This document shows positions 10,886 to 20,459 of a stretch of 64,000 nt of DNA, piece after piece (within the stretch, counting starts at the first letter, position 1; every line of letters starts with the position of its first letter). The position numbers were made by a program, and so were the translations under genes. The DNA is from Theocolax elegans (taxonomy: Eukaryota; Arthropoda; Insecta; Hymenoptera; Cerocephalidae). Where the stretch lies: the NCBI GenBank assembly GCA_026168455.1, contig CM047430.1:7372007-7436006 (forward strand). The letters run 5' to 3'. The notes beneath the pieces were generated by a model, which worked only from the letters and a program-made list of their open reading frames with translations, was not told the DNA's origin and searched no databases.

Positions 10886-13190
10886 TGTAAGCCCATTACA
10901 ACAGTACAAAAGTTGACAATTCTTAAATAAAATAAATACTATATAGTATTTATTTTCAAGTCATTATATAATGTCTCGTCTAAGTATAATGCACAGTGAT
11001 ATCACACATATAAAATATCACAGTCGCGGAATAAATACAAATATGGCGAATATCACAGTAAGTCAGCAGATAAAATATTAGATTATTTGATAGAGAGAGA
11101 GATTTAACGATTATGTACGTGGAGGAAGATAGATTAGAGGTTTAGGAAGAAGTCGAGAAGAATATCGATGATGATCTGCTGAATGATCGGTCTTAATGAA
11201 ATGTTCAGCAAGTTAGTAAGATGAATTTCGAGTAATAGCGCTATATGCCAGTGATCCAATAAAATACAAACGTCTAGACTCAACCGACACCCATCGCAGA
11301 TATCTATACGGTGTTATGTGATCATATCGGTGCAGATTTCCCCATACAAATTGCACGCACACGTTGAGGAGTCATTGGAGTCTTAGGTTCCGCATCTGAT
11401 CTACATCATTATATACAGCTACTACATAATCAAAGTGGGGCATTATTAGCGTCTCCACAAGATATTTCCTAGTGCTCTGAGAGAATGCTCTCCTATGAAA
11501 CCGTAATGAACGTAAGACCCCATGGACCCTCTGTGACATTAACAATGCCAGCTTTGACCAGTCTAGGGTGGGCGACAACCATATAGGAATTTAACAACTT
11601 AACCCGAGGAGCAGTGGCCACATTCACTCGCACAACGTATGCCTGACTACCCAGGATCATTACTTTTGTCTTGTTAACATTCGGTGCAGGACCATTTGAT
11701 ACAGCCCAGGATGCTACCTCATTCGCGTGCAGGGTAATTCGATGTACACCGGACTCAAAATTCGCTGGTAGAAAAGAATAATAAACCATCATTGGCATAG
11801 AGCATGCCGATTTACTAAATTTACTAAATTGAAGCACATTCGGCAAGTCATTAATGAAAATCGAGAATAGCAATGGACCCAAGACACTGCCCTGCGGTAC
11901 CCCCGAATTCACCCCAAGCCAGTCCGAGCAGTTGCCTACCTCATACACAACCGCCAGCGTGCAACCTACTAAATAGTGATAAAACCATTTCAGTACTGTG
12001 TCAGTACAATCCAACCTACGCAGTTTGAGAAGGAGCGGCCCATGCGGCACTGAGTCAAACGCCGTAGAGAAGTGGAACAGAACTAAAACTGTCATCATAC
12101 GAGAATCTATAGCCCTTCTAATATCATCTAGGACCCCTAAAAGTGCCGTCTGTATGTTATGACCTCTGCAAAACCCGCCTATCTAAGATTCATCAAATGA
12201 TAGTTTTCCAAGTATGACAACAATTCCAACAGTTTCGAGATTTTACAGAGTTTGGCAATCGATCTAGTATCAGAGCATGACTAAATCCTGTTCGACTTTA
12301 CCAGCGGAAACAATAAGGTCCGCTTCCAATATTCCGGAAAGAAACCGATCATCAATAGCTCATTGAAAACCTCAACTAAATGCGGAATTATCTGCGGCTC
12401 TAAGAGCTTTAACATTTTTGGAACTTATATCTAAAGACAACGAAGGATAAAACACATTTGGTTGTTGATCAGGCGAAACATTTTGACTAGAGGTTAGAAA
12501 ACCACTATATGGATAAGGAAGAGACAAACCACTGTTAAAAATGTTAATGAAAACGAAATCCAAATCACCACGGTTGACCCCCCCCCCCCCCCCCGCGTTC
12601 CGCGTCCAATACCTCCTTATCGCAGTTGGCTGCCTATAAATTTGAATATAAATTGTGATAGAGTCATGGCCCGCTGCGAAGAGAACCGATTACTTCACAA
12701 AAAGATCAAGCCATGTGTGAGATGCACCCACTAATGTGATTGCATGATGAGTCGGTTACAAGGCTATAAGGGTAAGATTTGGAGCTGATATATTTGCCCT
12801 CATCATGTCCGCCGCACCGCCCGCTGATTTCATGTCTATGTTAAAATCATCCCTAATAACAGCATGGCCATGAGACGGAAGTGAATCCGACAATACATAT
12901 ATCAAATAATTTTGATAGAGAATAAGGATAAATTGCCATTGGCCTTCTATAAACAACATCTAGAACTAACGACGAAAATTTACCTATGATAAGTAACCAA
13001 AGATATTGCGGTGAATTGGAGAACTGCTTATCTGAATGTGCCAACGCAACGACTCTGTATTCACTTCTAACATACGCGGCTACACCTCCACCCTCTTTAC
13101 CCAGCCAATCAAGTCTGTGTAAAGTAAAACCCGGCAACATAACACACAATTCCATTAATGCAAATGATTTATACAAGAACTAGAAACACT
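10886..13190 (-). pseudogene. LINE-B, decayed 5'-truncated non-LTR retrotransposon
   Basis: Minus-strand fragments match LINE-C at 56-61 kb in order. An endonuclease piece (13176-12756) has HRLDWLGKEGGGVAAYV and DVVYRRP. Linker pieces follow (12563-12372). A reverse transcriptase piece (12098-11493) has STAFDSVPH and SGVPQGSVLGPLLFSIFINDL, and a C-terminal piece (11578-11372) has MPHFDYVVAVY. Frameshifts, stops and a 17-C run break the frame; where YADD is expected the sequence is scrambled. ORF1 and the first part of the endonuclease are missing, as is usual for 5' truncation. The 3' end is the GATA-type tail at 10.74-10.88 kb. Confidence 0.8.
12578..12594. repeat. Homopolymer of 17 C
   Basis: An uninterrupted run of 17 cytosines inside the LINE-B pseudogene. 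The length of such a run is often uncertain in sequencing. Confidence 0.9.
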
Positions 13191-13199
13191 TTTTTACCA

Positions 13200-15189
13200 C
13201 CCAAAATATGAACCAAATGTAGGTGAAAATCTTGAATTAAATATTATTTATAAAAATTTACAATTACATGGATATTCTTAAAATGATTTTAAATTACCCG
13301 TTATATCTACATACAGAGAAGAAAATGACGATACATCAATAGCATATAACAAAAGTAGCACATTTAGTGAATTAGATATCAAAGTAAATTCTTTAAAAGA
13401 TCTTCAAAAAACGTTATCAATACTTTTGTGGAACACTTAAAAATTTTATTGATGGACCAGGAGGAAGTGAAACAAGTTATTTACTAAACGTTCTAATGGA
13501 CTACCTAAAATTCTCAAACATTTCATTTTTATGGGTTGCTTGGACAGCGATTGTAGCAAATTTATTACATAACGGAAAAACCGTACACACTACATTTAAA
13601 TTACCACTTAATATCACACAGTCTGCAACGTGTTACATTAAATCTAATTCAATAGATGGTAAAAATTTTAAAGAGGTCCAAATTATAATATGGGATGATA
13701 TATTCATGACATCGAAACTTAGAGCCGCAGTGGCTCATGGGTAGAGCTCCCGACTCTCACACCGAGGGTCGTGGGTTCGATCCCAGACGTGTACCTCTGA
13801 AAATTTTTTCATGTGCATTTTTCGAACTCCGCGACTCAGTGGCTCGGCGTGTCACTATAATGTGACGCCAGTTCAGGTGCGCGCGCGTTTCGTGCACTTG
13901 TCAGTGCATGAGAGGCACGGGCATCTGAACTATAGGGAACGTTAGGGACGCGAAGATGTAAAGAGGATCGCGGTGGTTCCATCGGGAGGACAGGAAACTG
14001 TAATTATTAGACTAATTACAGTGACCGATGATATCTTCCGATGGACACAAGCACCACTGTTTCAACTACATGTGCTTTGTTTACAGACACACTGTTCACC
14101 TCCATTGCTGATTAGCCCTGGCAGCATAAATAGAGCGACGTTAAATAACATAAAAAAAAAAAAAAACATGTCTTCGAAGCAGTCGATCGCCTATTTTAAG
14201 ATATATGTAATAGTAAAAAAACATTTGGTGGTAAAATGTTAATTGTTTCAGGCAATTTCAGGCAACATTGCCAGTTGTCTGACATGGCAGTCGTACTGAA
14301 ATTATTGAAAAGTCAGTAAAGAACAGCTACTTATGGCCAAATTTAATACGCATGGCACTAAATGAAAATCTACGAGTAACAGATAATGACAATCATTTTA
14401 GACAATAGTTATTAAACGTAGATGAAGGTAAATGCTTAAATATACAAAAAAATGAACTACTGGAAGTCCCTATTGATTTAACAACAAAAGAAAATGATAT
14501 CATTACAGAAACTTTTGAATGACGAAGATTGAAATGATAAGGTTATACTGGCCCCCACAAACAATGATTAATTGAAATTAATAATAAAATTTTAGCTATA
14601 ATGGAAGGACAAACAATTGAATATTTAAGTGTAAACAGAACAGGGTAATGGAGAAAACTTAGATGTCATGTTACCTACTGAATTTCTAAATTCGTTCACG
14701 CTTAATGGACTTACTCTACATAAATTACAACTGAAAGTAGGAGCAATAGTAATTCTTTTGAGAAATTTGAATGTGAATGATGGTATTTGTAATGGAACAA
14801 GGTTATTAGTAAACAAGCTCATAACACATTTAATCAAAGCAGAAATTATAAGTGGCAAAAAAATTGAAACATTAGTTTTAACACCAGGAATCACTTTGTC
14901 ACCATCCAAAAATGAAATACCATTCAACATGTGCCAAAAGGAATTTCTCATTCCATTAGGTTTCGCAATGACTATTAGTAAATCACATGGACAATCATAT
15001 AAATAAGTTGGTATCTATTTATCAACCCCAGTTTTTAGCCATGGTCAATTATACGTAGCACTTTCAAGAGCTAGAATTAGAAAATTTTTGAAAATATTAT
15101 TACTAAACAATGTAAAAATAACAAATGATAAATTAAAGAACAAAACTAAAATTTACAATAATAATATAGTGTTTAAAGAAATATTGTAA
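13200..15189 (+). pseudogene. Helitron-type PIF1-like helicase pseudogene, C-terminal part
   Basis: Pieces of the helicase domain of Helitron Rep/helicase proteins appear in order. They are a decayed Walker A (FIDGPGGSETSY, 13.44-13.49 kb; expected GKT lost), FKLPL, a decayed Walker B (IIWDDIFM), FGGKMLIVSGNFRQ (after 14.22 kb), NLRVTDN, VILAPTNND, then LPTEFLNS...LKVGAIVILLRNLN...CNGTRL and FAMTISKSHGQ (14668-15006). After an in-frame stop at 15004 come VFSHGQLYVALSRAR and a final stop at 15187-15189. Several frameshifts are present and a SINE is inserted at 13.72-14.17 kb. The Rep nuclease half is not visible. The protein would drive rolling-circle transposition; this copy is dead. Confidence 0.85.
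13721..14166 (+). mobile_element. SINE-1: tRNA-headed SINE inserted in the Helitron
   Basis: The 5' end is tRNA-like, with an A-box-like TGGCTCATGGGTAGAGC and a B box GGGTTCGATCC at 13773-13783. A ~330-bp body follows, then a tail ending GAGCGACGTTAAATAACAT and an A run to 14166. The flanking CATGACATCGAAA (13705-13717) and CATGTCTTCGAAG (14167-14179) match at 10 of 13 positions and repeat the same helicase codons, so they are an aged target-site duplication. The last ~50 bp are shared with SINE-2 and SINE-3, although the head and body differ. Confidence 0.85.
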
Positions 15190-15308
15190 ATGACTACAAA
15201 ACAATTTATACCCATTTTATATCAAGTAAACGACTAAATGAAAAGAGTGAAAATGTGAGAAAAACACATTGAAATATTACTGATACTAAATCATTCAAAT
15301 AAATATAC
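15190..15308. repeat. Left part of the ~190-bp degenerate repeat array
   Basis: This stretch resembles part of the array unit on the other side of element GX (compare GAGAAAAACACATTGAAATATTACTGATACT with the sequence near 25240-25275). Element GX is inserted after 15308. Confidence 0.5.
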
Positions 15309-16496
15309 TGTAACGGGGCGATTCTAGCGCGTGCTCCTCGTCGAGCACCGCTTTCGAGGTGAGGACTTACCTGCGCGGGCCTCACGCCGCGCTGCCGTGT
15401 CCCTCGATGCCGCGATACCGCGCACGGGCTATAGCCGTGGTACAGCCGCGGTATCTCGGTGATGATGCGCCGTAAACAACGAGGACGATTCTCCGCCGCG
15501 TGGAGAATCGCCGGACCGAGTCGCACTCGGGTAGATTTGTACAAGCCGCGTGAAGGATGCGTGCTTGTGGTTGCTCGTGCCCGTCGTTGGAACACGAGGC
15601 TCGGCCGCTCAGAATGCACGTTAGCTAAAATGCTAACGTGCCCGCGGAGGCGGCTGGGTAAGCGGGAATAGGAATACGGGGATTTAATAATAAACACGCG
15701 TGAGAGTAAGAATTTACAGTTAAATATATATTGAACACTAATATTTACAACGATATTTACAAACGAATATACTAAAGATGTACAGGCGCTCGGTAGCGCT
15801 CAATAACGCACGGTGTTAAACAATTAACAAATACTGGGTTGTTTAAGAGTAAGAATCATCTAGGAACTACGGTGAAACAACGCGTAACCTCGACGGCGCG
15901 CAGGCAATCGCGACGGCCCGGTCGCGGCTATATCCACACGCGCGCACGCGCTCGTGCGCTCCTACGTCCCACGGGGAAGACGCGGGGAATCGGGTAACCC
16001 GAGTTACCGATCTACCTAGCCGCGTGCGCGAGGAAGCCTGGTTGGGCGAATCGCGCCCTCGAACCGACAGTGCTTGCTGCACTGCGTCTCGCTCTTCTCG
16101 GAAGAAGTCGATGCCACCCGATCCAAGTTGTAAACAACTTACTTGGTGCGCAGGAACGCGCCGGCGAAACGGCTACTCTCAATCCCGTTCTCTCTCTTTC
16201 TATCTCGCGAAGCTTCGACGAGTGCAAGTCGTCCCGGGCGGCTATCCGTCCTGGAGGTGAACAGACCCGTGTCCTCAGAACGGCTTGTTCTCCGGGAGCT
16301 GCCTCGACTCACCTCGTTCACTCTTTCTTCTCTCTCGCTCTTTTTCTCGTCGCACGTACTAACGCTCGTACGGCTCCCGACGGACTGCTCGAGACTCGGT
16401 GTCTCGCGGCCCTTCGCGATGTTGCGCGCAATCACGTGATTGCGCGGTTTTCGAGTTTACGGGCTATTGTGCTTTTCGGAACACGCGCCCGTTATA
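15309..16496 (-). repeat. GX 3' LTR
   Basis: 1188 bp, the same length as 23914-25101. It contains a perfect 10-bp stem with a 6-nt loop (15616-15641), a nested hairpin bounded by GATACCGCG and CGCGGTATC (15414-15455), and a perfect 22-bp palindrome centred on CACGTG (16425-16446). Many overlapping ORFs in this GC-rich region on both strands are chance readings. Confidence 0.95.
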
Positions 16497-16510
16497 CCCT
16501 CCCTCCAGAG
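16497..16510 (-). promoter_or_regulatory. GX polypurine tract
   Basis: On the minus strand CTCTGGAGGGAGGG lies directly against the 3' LTR start, as expected for the plus-strand DNA primer of reverse transcription. Confidence 0.8.
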
Positions 16511-16688
16511 TCGACTATACCCTGAATAGGAGACTCTAAAAAAAAACTACGAAGAAAACAACTATCGCGACGTTGAATCATAGGATTTTAAGGAGGGCTT
16601 GATAAATCGGAATACACTCAGGATAAATCAAGGTTTAAACAACGTGAATTTTTACCACAACAAATAGAAGGGAAGGTTAGGAACATCA

Positions 16689-19600
16689 TTAGGATACGTC
16701 GTTTTTAGTCGCGCTTCGCGTTTTTCGTGACGAATCTGTTACGTTAACTGAAACGTTTTTATTTCGCGAACCTTTCGGACGACCGCGGCCTCTTTTCATC
16801 GGTTCGGACGGTTTATCCGTAATTCTAACGCGAGAGGGCTTTCCGGTCCTCTTTACAACAATCGTATTCTTTCTTGGTCTCCCCCTTCGCTTGGGGTTCG
16901 TTTGTGTTTTTACAGGATTAGCGTCTCCCGAACATCGTGCCCGCGTCTGCACGTTGACGCTTCGCTCGCTGTTTGATACACGCGCAGGTGTATCCGCAAT
17001 TACATTTTGCTGCGCGCTCGCAGACTTTCGCTCGCTGGAAATCAGCGGGTCGCGCATCGCTTCATCGGCGCTCGCATCCCTCGGTGGTTGAGCGTCGATC
17101 TCGACGTCGTCTTCTTCTTGTGCAGTCTCAAATGGCTTTATTTGCGAGACGTGCACTAAATCAACGATATAGCCATCTTTATCGAGTAATTTATACGTAT
17201 TCGGACCAAGTCGTGCAGTAATTACGTAAGGCCCTGCGAAATTAGGCGCTAATTTCGCAGCGCGGCCCTCGGTGGCCGAGGAAAGAATTTTATTTACTTT
17301 CCACACCGTATCTCCGATTTGATACTCGCGAGAACGGTGTTTGGCGTCATAATACTGCGCTTGACGTGCTTGCGCCTTTCTCGCGCAGTCAGCTGCTGTA
17401 TCGCGCACGTCTGCTAGGACGCGCATCCTAGCTTTCCAGTTCTCGATTGCGTCTTGCTGCTCTTGCTCTGCAGCGGCTATATCTTGCGCTCTCTTCATAA
17501 AAGACGGCGGAGTAGGCTGTCGGCCGTAGTTTAAGAGCGCTGGGCTCGTTTCTGTCGAGCTATGTACCGATGTATTGTACGCGTAAACTATCTCGTGTAG
17601 TTTTTCGTCCCAAGTTGAGTGGCTCTCCTCGATAAAAGACTTTATCATGGTCTTAAGGGAACGATTAACGCGTTCTACAGGATTCGCCTGGGGGTGATAT
17701 GGAGGCGTAGTAGTGTGGAGCACACCTTGCTCTTCAAGATATTTGTCGACAAGACGATTTTTAAATTCAGTCCCGTTGTCCGACAAAAATATCTCGCTAA
17801 CTCCATAGCGCAAGAATACTCGCTCTTTAAGCTCTTTTAGTATCGTTTGCGCGTTCGCCTTGCGAATCGCTGCGCACTCTATCCACCGCGTGAATAGGTC
17901 TTGGAATACTAAAATGTATTCTTTGCCGTGTTTACTGCGGGGAAATGGACCCATGATATCCGCCGCAACGACTTGCCATGGTCGATCAAAAACACGGCGC
18001 CCCATCAAACCTGCGGGCGCTCGTTGCTCAACTTTACATTGTTGGCAAACGAGGCATGTTTTAACGTACTCTTGTACGTCTCGGTACATTCTAGGCCAAA
18101 AATAATATAATGAGACGCGAGCGTATGTTTTCTCGCGCCCCAAGTGGCCTGCAGTCGGCTCGTCATGGCATTCTTGCATGACTCCTTGTCGCTTTTCCTT
18201 TGGAACGACAATTTTCCAAGCATCATCCTCGTCGATTTCTGCTGGAAGTATTTCGCTTGGGCGGTGTATATACAGCTGTCCACCTATCGTTTTATAGCGT
18301 GGAAAGTCTCGCGGCTGTTGCTGTATTTGTTCGCGTAGGCGCGTATACCACGTATCGCGCGTATCGCTCGCCCATGTGATTGCGCAAATCTCGGGCGCTT
18401 CGTCCTCGTGCATTCTCGACAATGCATCGGGAACGTGATTAAGCGCCCCTTTGCGATGTTCAACAGTAAAAGAGTGCCCTTGCAACTCTAGCGCCCATCT
18501 CGCCAGGCGCCCTGTTGGATTGCGCAAATTGCATAGCCAACGAAGACTGCTATGGTCGGTTAGTACCCGGAAGGTATAACCTTCAATATACGGTCTAAAT
18601 TTCCGTATTGCCCATATTACAGCGAGGCATTCCCTCTCGGTTACGCTGTAATTGCGCTCAGCTTGCGTCATAGTGCGACTAGCAAATTCGAGCACTCTCT
18701 CTTCGCCGTCTACGTACTGTAAAAGTACGGCACCCAAGCCTGAGTCGCTTGCATCAGTTTGGACTACAAACTGAGTTGAAAAATCCGGACGCTGGAGCAC
18801 GGGCGCTGTAGCCACGAGCGCTTTTATTTGTGTAAAAGCCCCTTGTTGCTCCTCCCCCCACTCATATTTACGCCCCTTCTTCGTAAGTTGCGTAAGTGGC
18901 TCTGCGAGTGTCGCAAAATCCGGTAGGAATTTGCGATACCACGACGACATTCCCATGAATCGTCGGAGCTGCTTTAAGTTTTTGGGGGCCGGGTATTGCA
19001 TTATCGGTGCAATTTTATCCGGATCTGGGCGAAAACCGTCGTGATTAACAAGGACGCCGAGGTACTTAACTTCCTCTCGGCAGAAGACGCTCTTCTCCCT
19101 GTTAATCGTGAAACCTGCGGCCTTTATTCGCTGGAGCACTTCCTCAAGCATTTTGAGGTGTTCCTCGAACGTCTCCGTAGCGATTATTATGTCGTCTAAA
19201 TATGAGAACGACCACGGCTCTAACTCAGGTGTAATTATCGAGTCTATGACTCTTTGAAAGGTCGCCGGCGCATATGCAAGGCCGTAAGGCATGCGCGTGA
19301 ACTGATATAGTCCCAACCCTGGTACAGTAAAAGCTGTAAAGGGCCGCGACTCTTTCTTCAGCGGTATTTGATGATACGCGCTGCTGAGATCGAGCGTACT
19401 TATATACTTCGATTTTTGTAATTTTCGAAGTATATTATCCATATATGGTAATGGATAGGCGTCAGGCTTCGTGACAGCATTTACCTTGCGAAAGTCGACG
19501 CAAAATCGATACGCACCGTTCGATTTGCGGACCATCACGACTGGACTCGACCAGCCGCTGGTTGCAGGTTCAATTATACCTGCCTCTAGCATTTCGAAGA

Positions 19601-20459
19601 CCTGCTTATGCATCTCTTCTTCGATTTTGCGCGAAACCGGATAGTACTTTTGTTTCACGGGGCGCGACGATCCTACATCGATCTCGTGCATTATCCGTGA
19701 AGTACATCCGAGTTTCGCTTCGCTAGAGGTTAGAACGCGATTTAGTAGACGCTCTACTTCGTCGCGCTCTATCTGCTCAACTCGTGCGAGTCCTATAGCA
19801 GATAGTTGCAATAAACCCCAAGTGCTGAGACTAGCTACTTCTAGCTTAACACTTTGCTCCGCTTGTTTTAAATAAAGCAGGTTGGCGTTAGGGTCATGCA
19901 CTGCATCAAATAAACGACAAAAATTTGTACCTATATAGCAGTCGTGATCAAGGTCGGGCATAATTGCCACTGTAACCTCCTTTTTCACACCTGCTACGGT
20001 AAAAGGCAGATCTACATATCCGGCGATGGGAGTATAATGCCCGTCGGCAACGCGAGCTCCACGACCCTTGCTCGGTCGGAGCTCTCGTCCACATGCGCTG
20101 GCAATTTGTAGTCCAAGCGCGCCCATAACCGTACGCGCTGCGCCTGGATCGTATAATGACCTAACTCGGAAACCTCCGATGTCAACTTGGAGCCACCAAC
20201 GATCCTCGATGTCGTTGGGATCTCGGGTCGACGTAATCGGCGTGTCGCGCAACGCTTGCGGTAACACGTAGGTTTCCATGTGCGAGTTCGTTGGCGTATC
20301 GACGCTCGATGCCACACTAGTCGTACTAATGTTCGCACAAAGAGGCTGCGTACTCTCTACGCTCTCTGTCTTAACGTTTGAGGTCGTACACGAATCTACC
20401 GGGGGCATAGAGACCTCGTCTACGCTTCCCGTCGTTCGTTTCCCGCCCGCTTCGCACAA
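16689..20459 (-). CDS. pol: GX pol: protease, reverse transcriptase, RNase H, integrase
   Basis: 1256 codons in one open frame, entered by -1 frameshift from gag; the first codon of the open stretch is not ATG. Protease: active-site region LYDPGAART at ~102-110, with DPG in place of D-S/T-G. Reverse transcriptase (~270-460): MPYGLAYAPATFQ and YLDD at 420-423. RNase H: QTDASDSGLGAVL at ~568-580 and TDHSSLRWL at ~634-642. Integrase: HHCC zinc region ~765-806, catalytic D834, D894 and E929 (34 residues between the last two by my count), then a GDTVWK...HVSQIKPF C-terminal domain. The last ~70 residues are basic with two AT-hook-like cores, RRGRPRK and RGRGRPKG. No inactivating lesion is visible. 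Confidence 0.93.
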   Translation of the reverse strand: MCEAGGKRTTGSVDEVSMPPVDSCTTSNVKTESVESTQPLCANISTTSVASSVDTPTNSHMETYVLPQALRDTPITSTRDPNDIEDRWWLQVDIGGFRVRSLYDPGAARTVMGALGLQIASACGRELRPSKGRGARVADGHYTPIAGYVDLPFTVAGVKKEVTVAIMPDLDHDCYIGTNFCRLFDAVHDPNANLLYLKQAEQSVKLEVASLSTWGLLQLSAIGLARVEQIERDEVERLLNRVLTSSEAKLGCTSRIMHEIDVGSSRPVKQKYYPVSRKIEEEMHKQVFEMLEAGIIEPATSGWSSPVVMVRKSNGAYRFCVDFRKVNAVTKPDAYPLPYMDNILRKLQKSKYISTLDLSSAYHQIPLKKESRPFTAFTVPGLGLYQFTRMPYGLAYAPATFQRVIDSIITPELEPWSFSYLDDIIIATETFEEHLKMLEEVLQRIKAAGFTINREKSVFCREEVKYLGVLVNHDGFRPDPDKIAPIMQYPAPKNLKQLRRFMGMSSWYRKFLPDFATLAEPLTQLTKKGRKYEWGEEQQGAFTQIKALVATAPVLQRPDFSTQFVVQTDASDSGLGAVLLQYVDGEERVLEFASRTMTQAERNYSVTERECLAVIWAIRKFRPYIEGYTFRVLTDHSSLRWLCNLRNPTGRLARWALELQGHSFTVEHRKGALNHVPDALSRMHEDEAPEICAITWASDTRDTWYTRLREQIQQQPRDFPRYKTIGGQLYIHRPSEILPAEIDEDDAWKIVVPKEKRQGVMQECHDEPTAGHLGREKTYARVSLYYFWPRMYRDVQEYVKTCLVCQQCKVEQRAPAGLMGRRVFDRPWQVVAADIMGPFPRSKHGKEYILVFQDLFTRWIECAAIRKANAQTILKELKERVFLRYGVSEIFLSDNGTEFKNRLVDKYLEEQGVLHTTTPPYHPQANPVERVNRSLKTMIKSFIEESHSTWDEKLHEIVYAYNTSVHSSTETSPALLNYGRQPTPPSFMKRAQDIAAAEQEQQDAIENWKARMRVLADVRDTAADCARKAQARQAQYYDAKHRSREYQIGDTVWKVNKILSSATEGRAAKLAPNFAGPYVITARLGPNTYKLLDKDGYIVDLVHVSQIKPFETAQEEDDVEIDAQPPRDASADEAMRDPLISSERKSASAQQNVIADTPARVSNSERSVNVQTRARCSGDANPVKTQTNPKRRGRPRKNTIVVKRTGKPSRVRITDKPSEPMKRGRGRPKGSRNKNVSVNVTDSSRKTRSATKNDVS

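Noticed and set aside
14668..15006. Host PIF1 helicase gene
   Set aside because: The motif wording (LPTEFLNS, LLRNLN, CNGTRL) is that of the Helitron helicase, and the copy has stops, frameshifts and a SINE.
15206..16525. Many overlapping ORFs of 70-163 codons on both strands
   Set aside because: They lie in the GC-rich GX LTR and recur identically in the other LTR (23838-25112). Overlap in several frames and lack of any domain show they are not genes.
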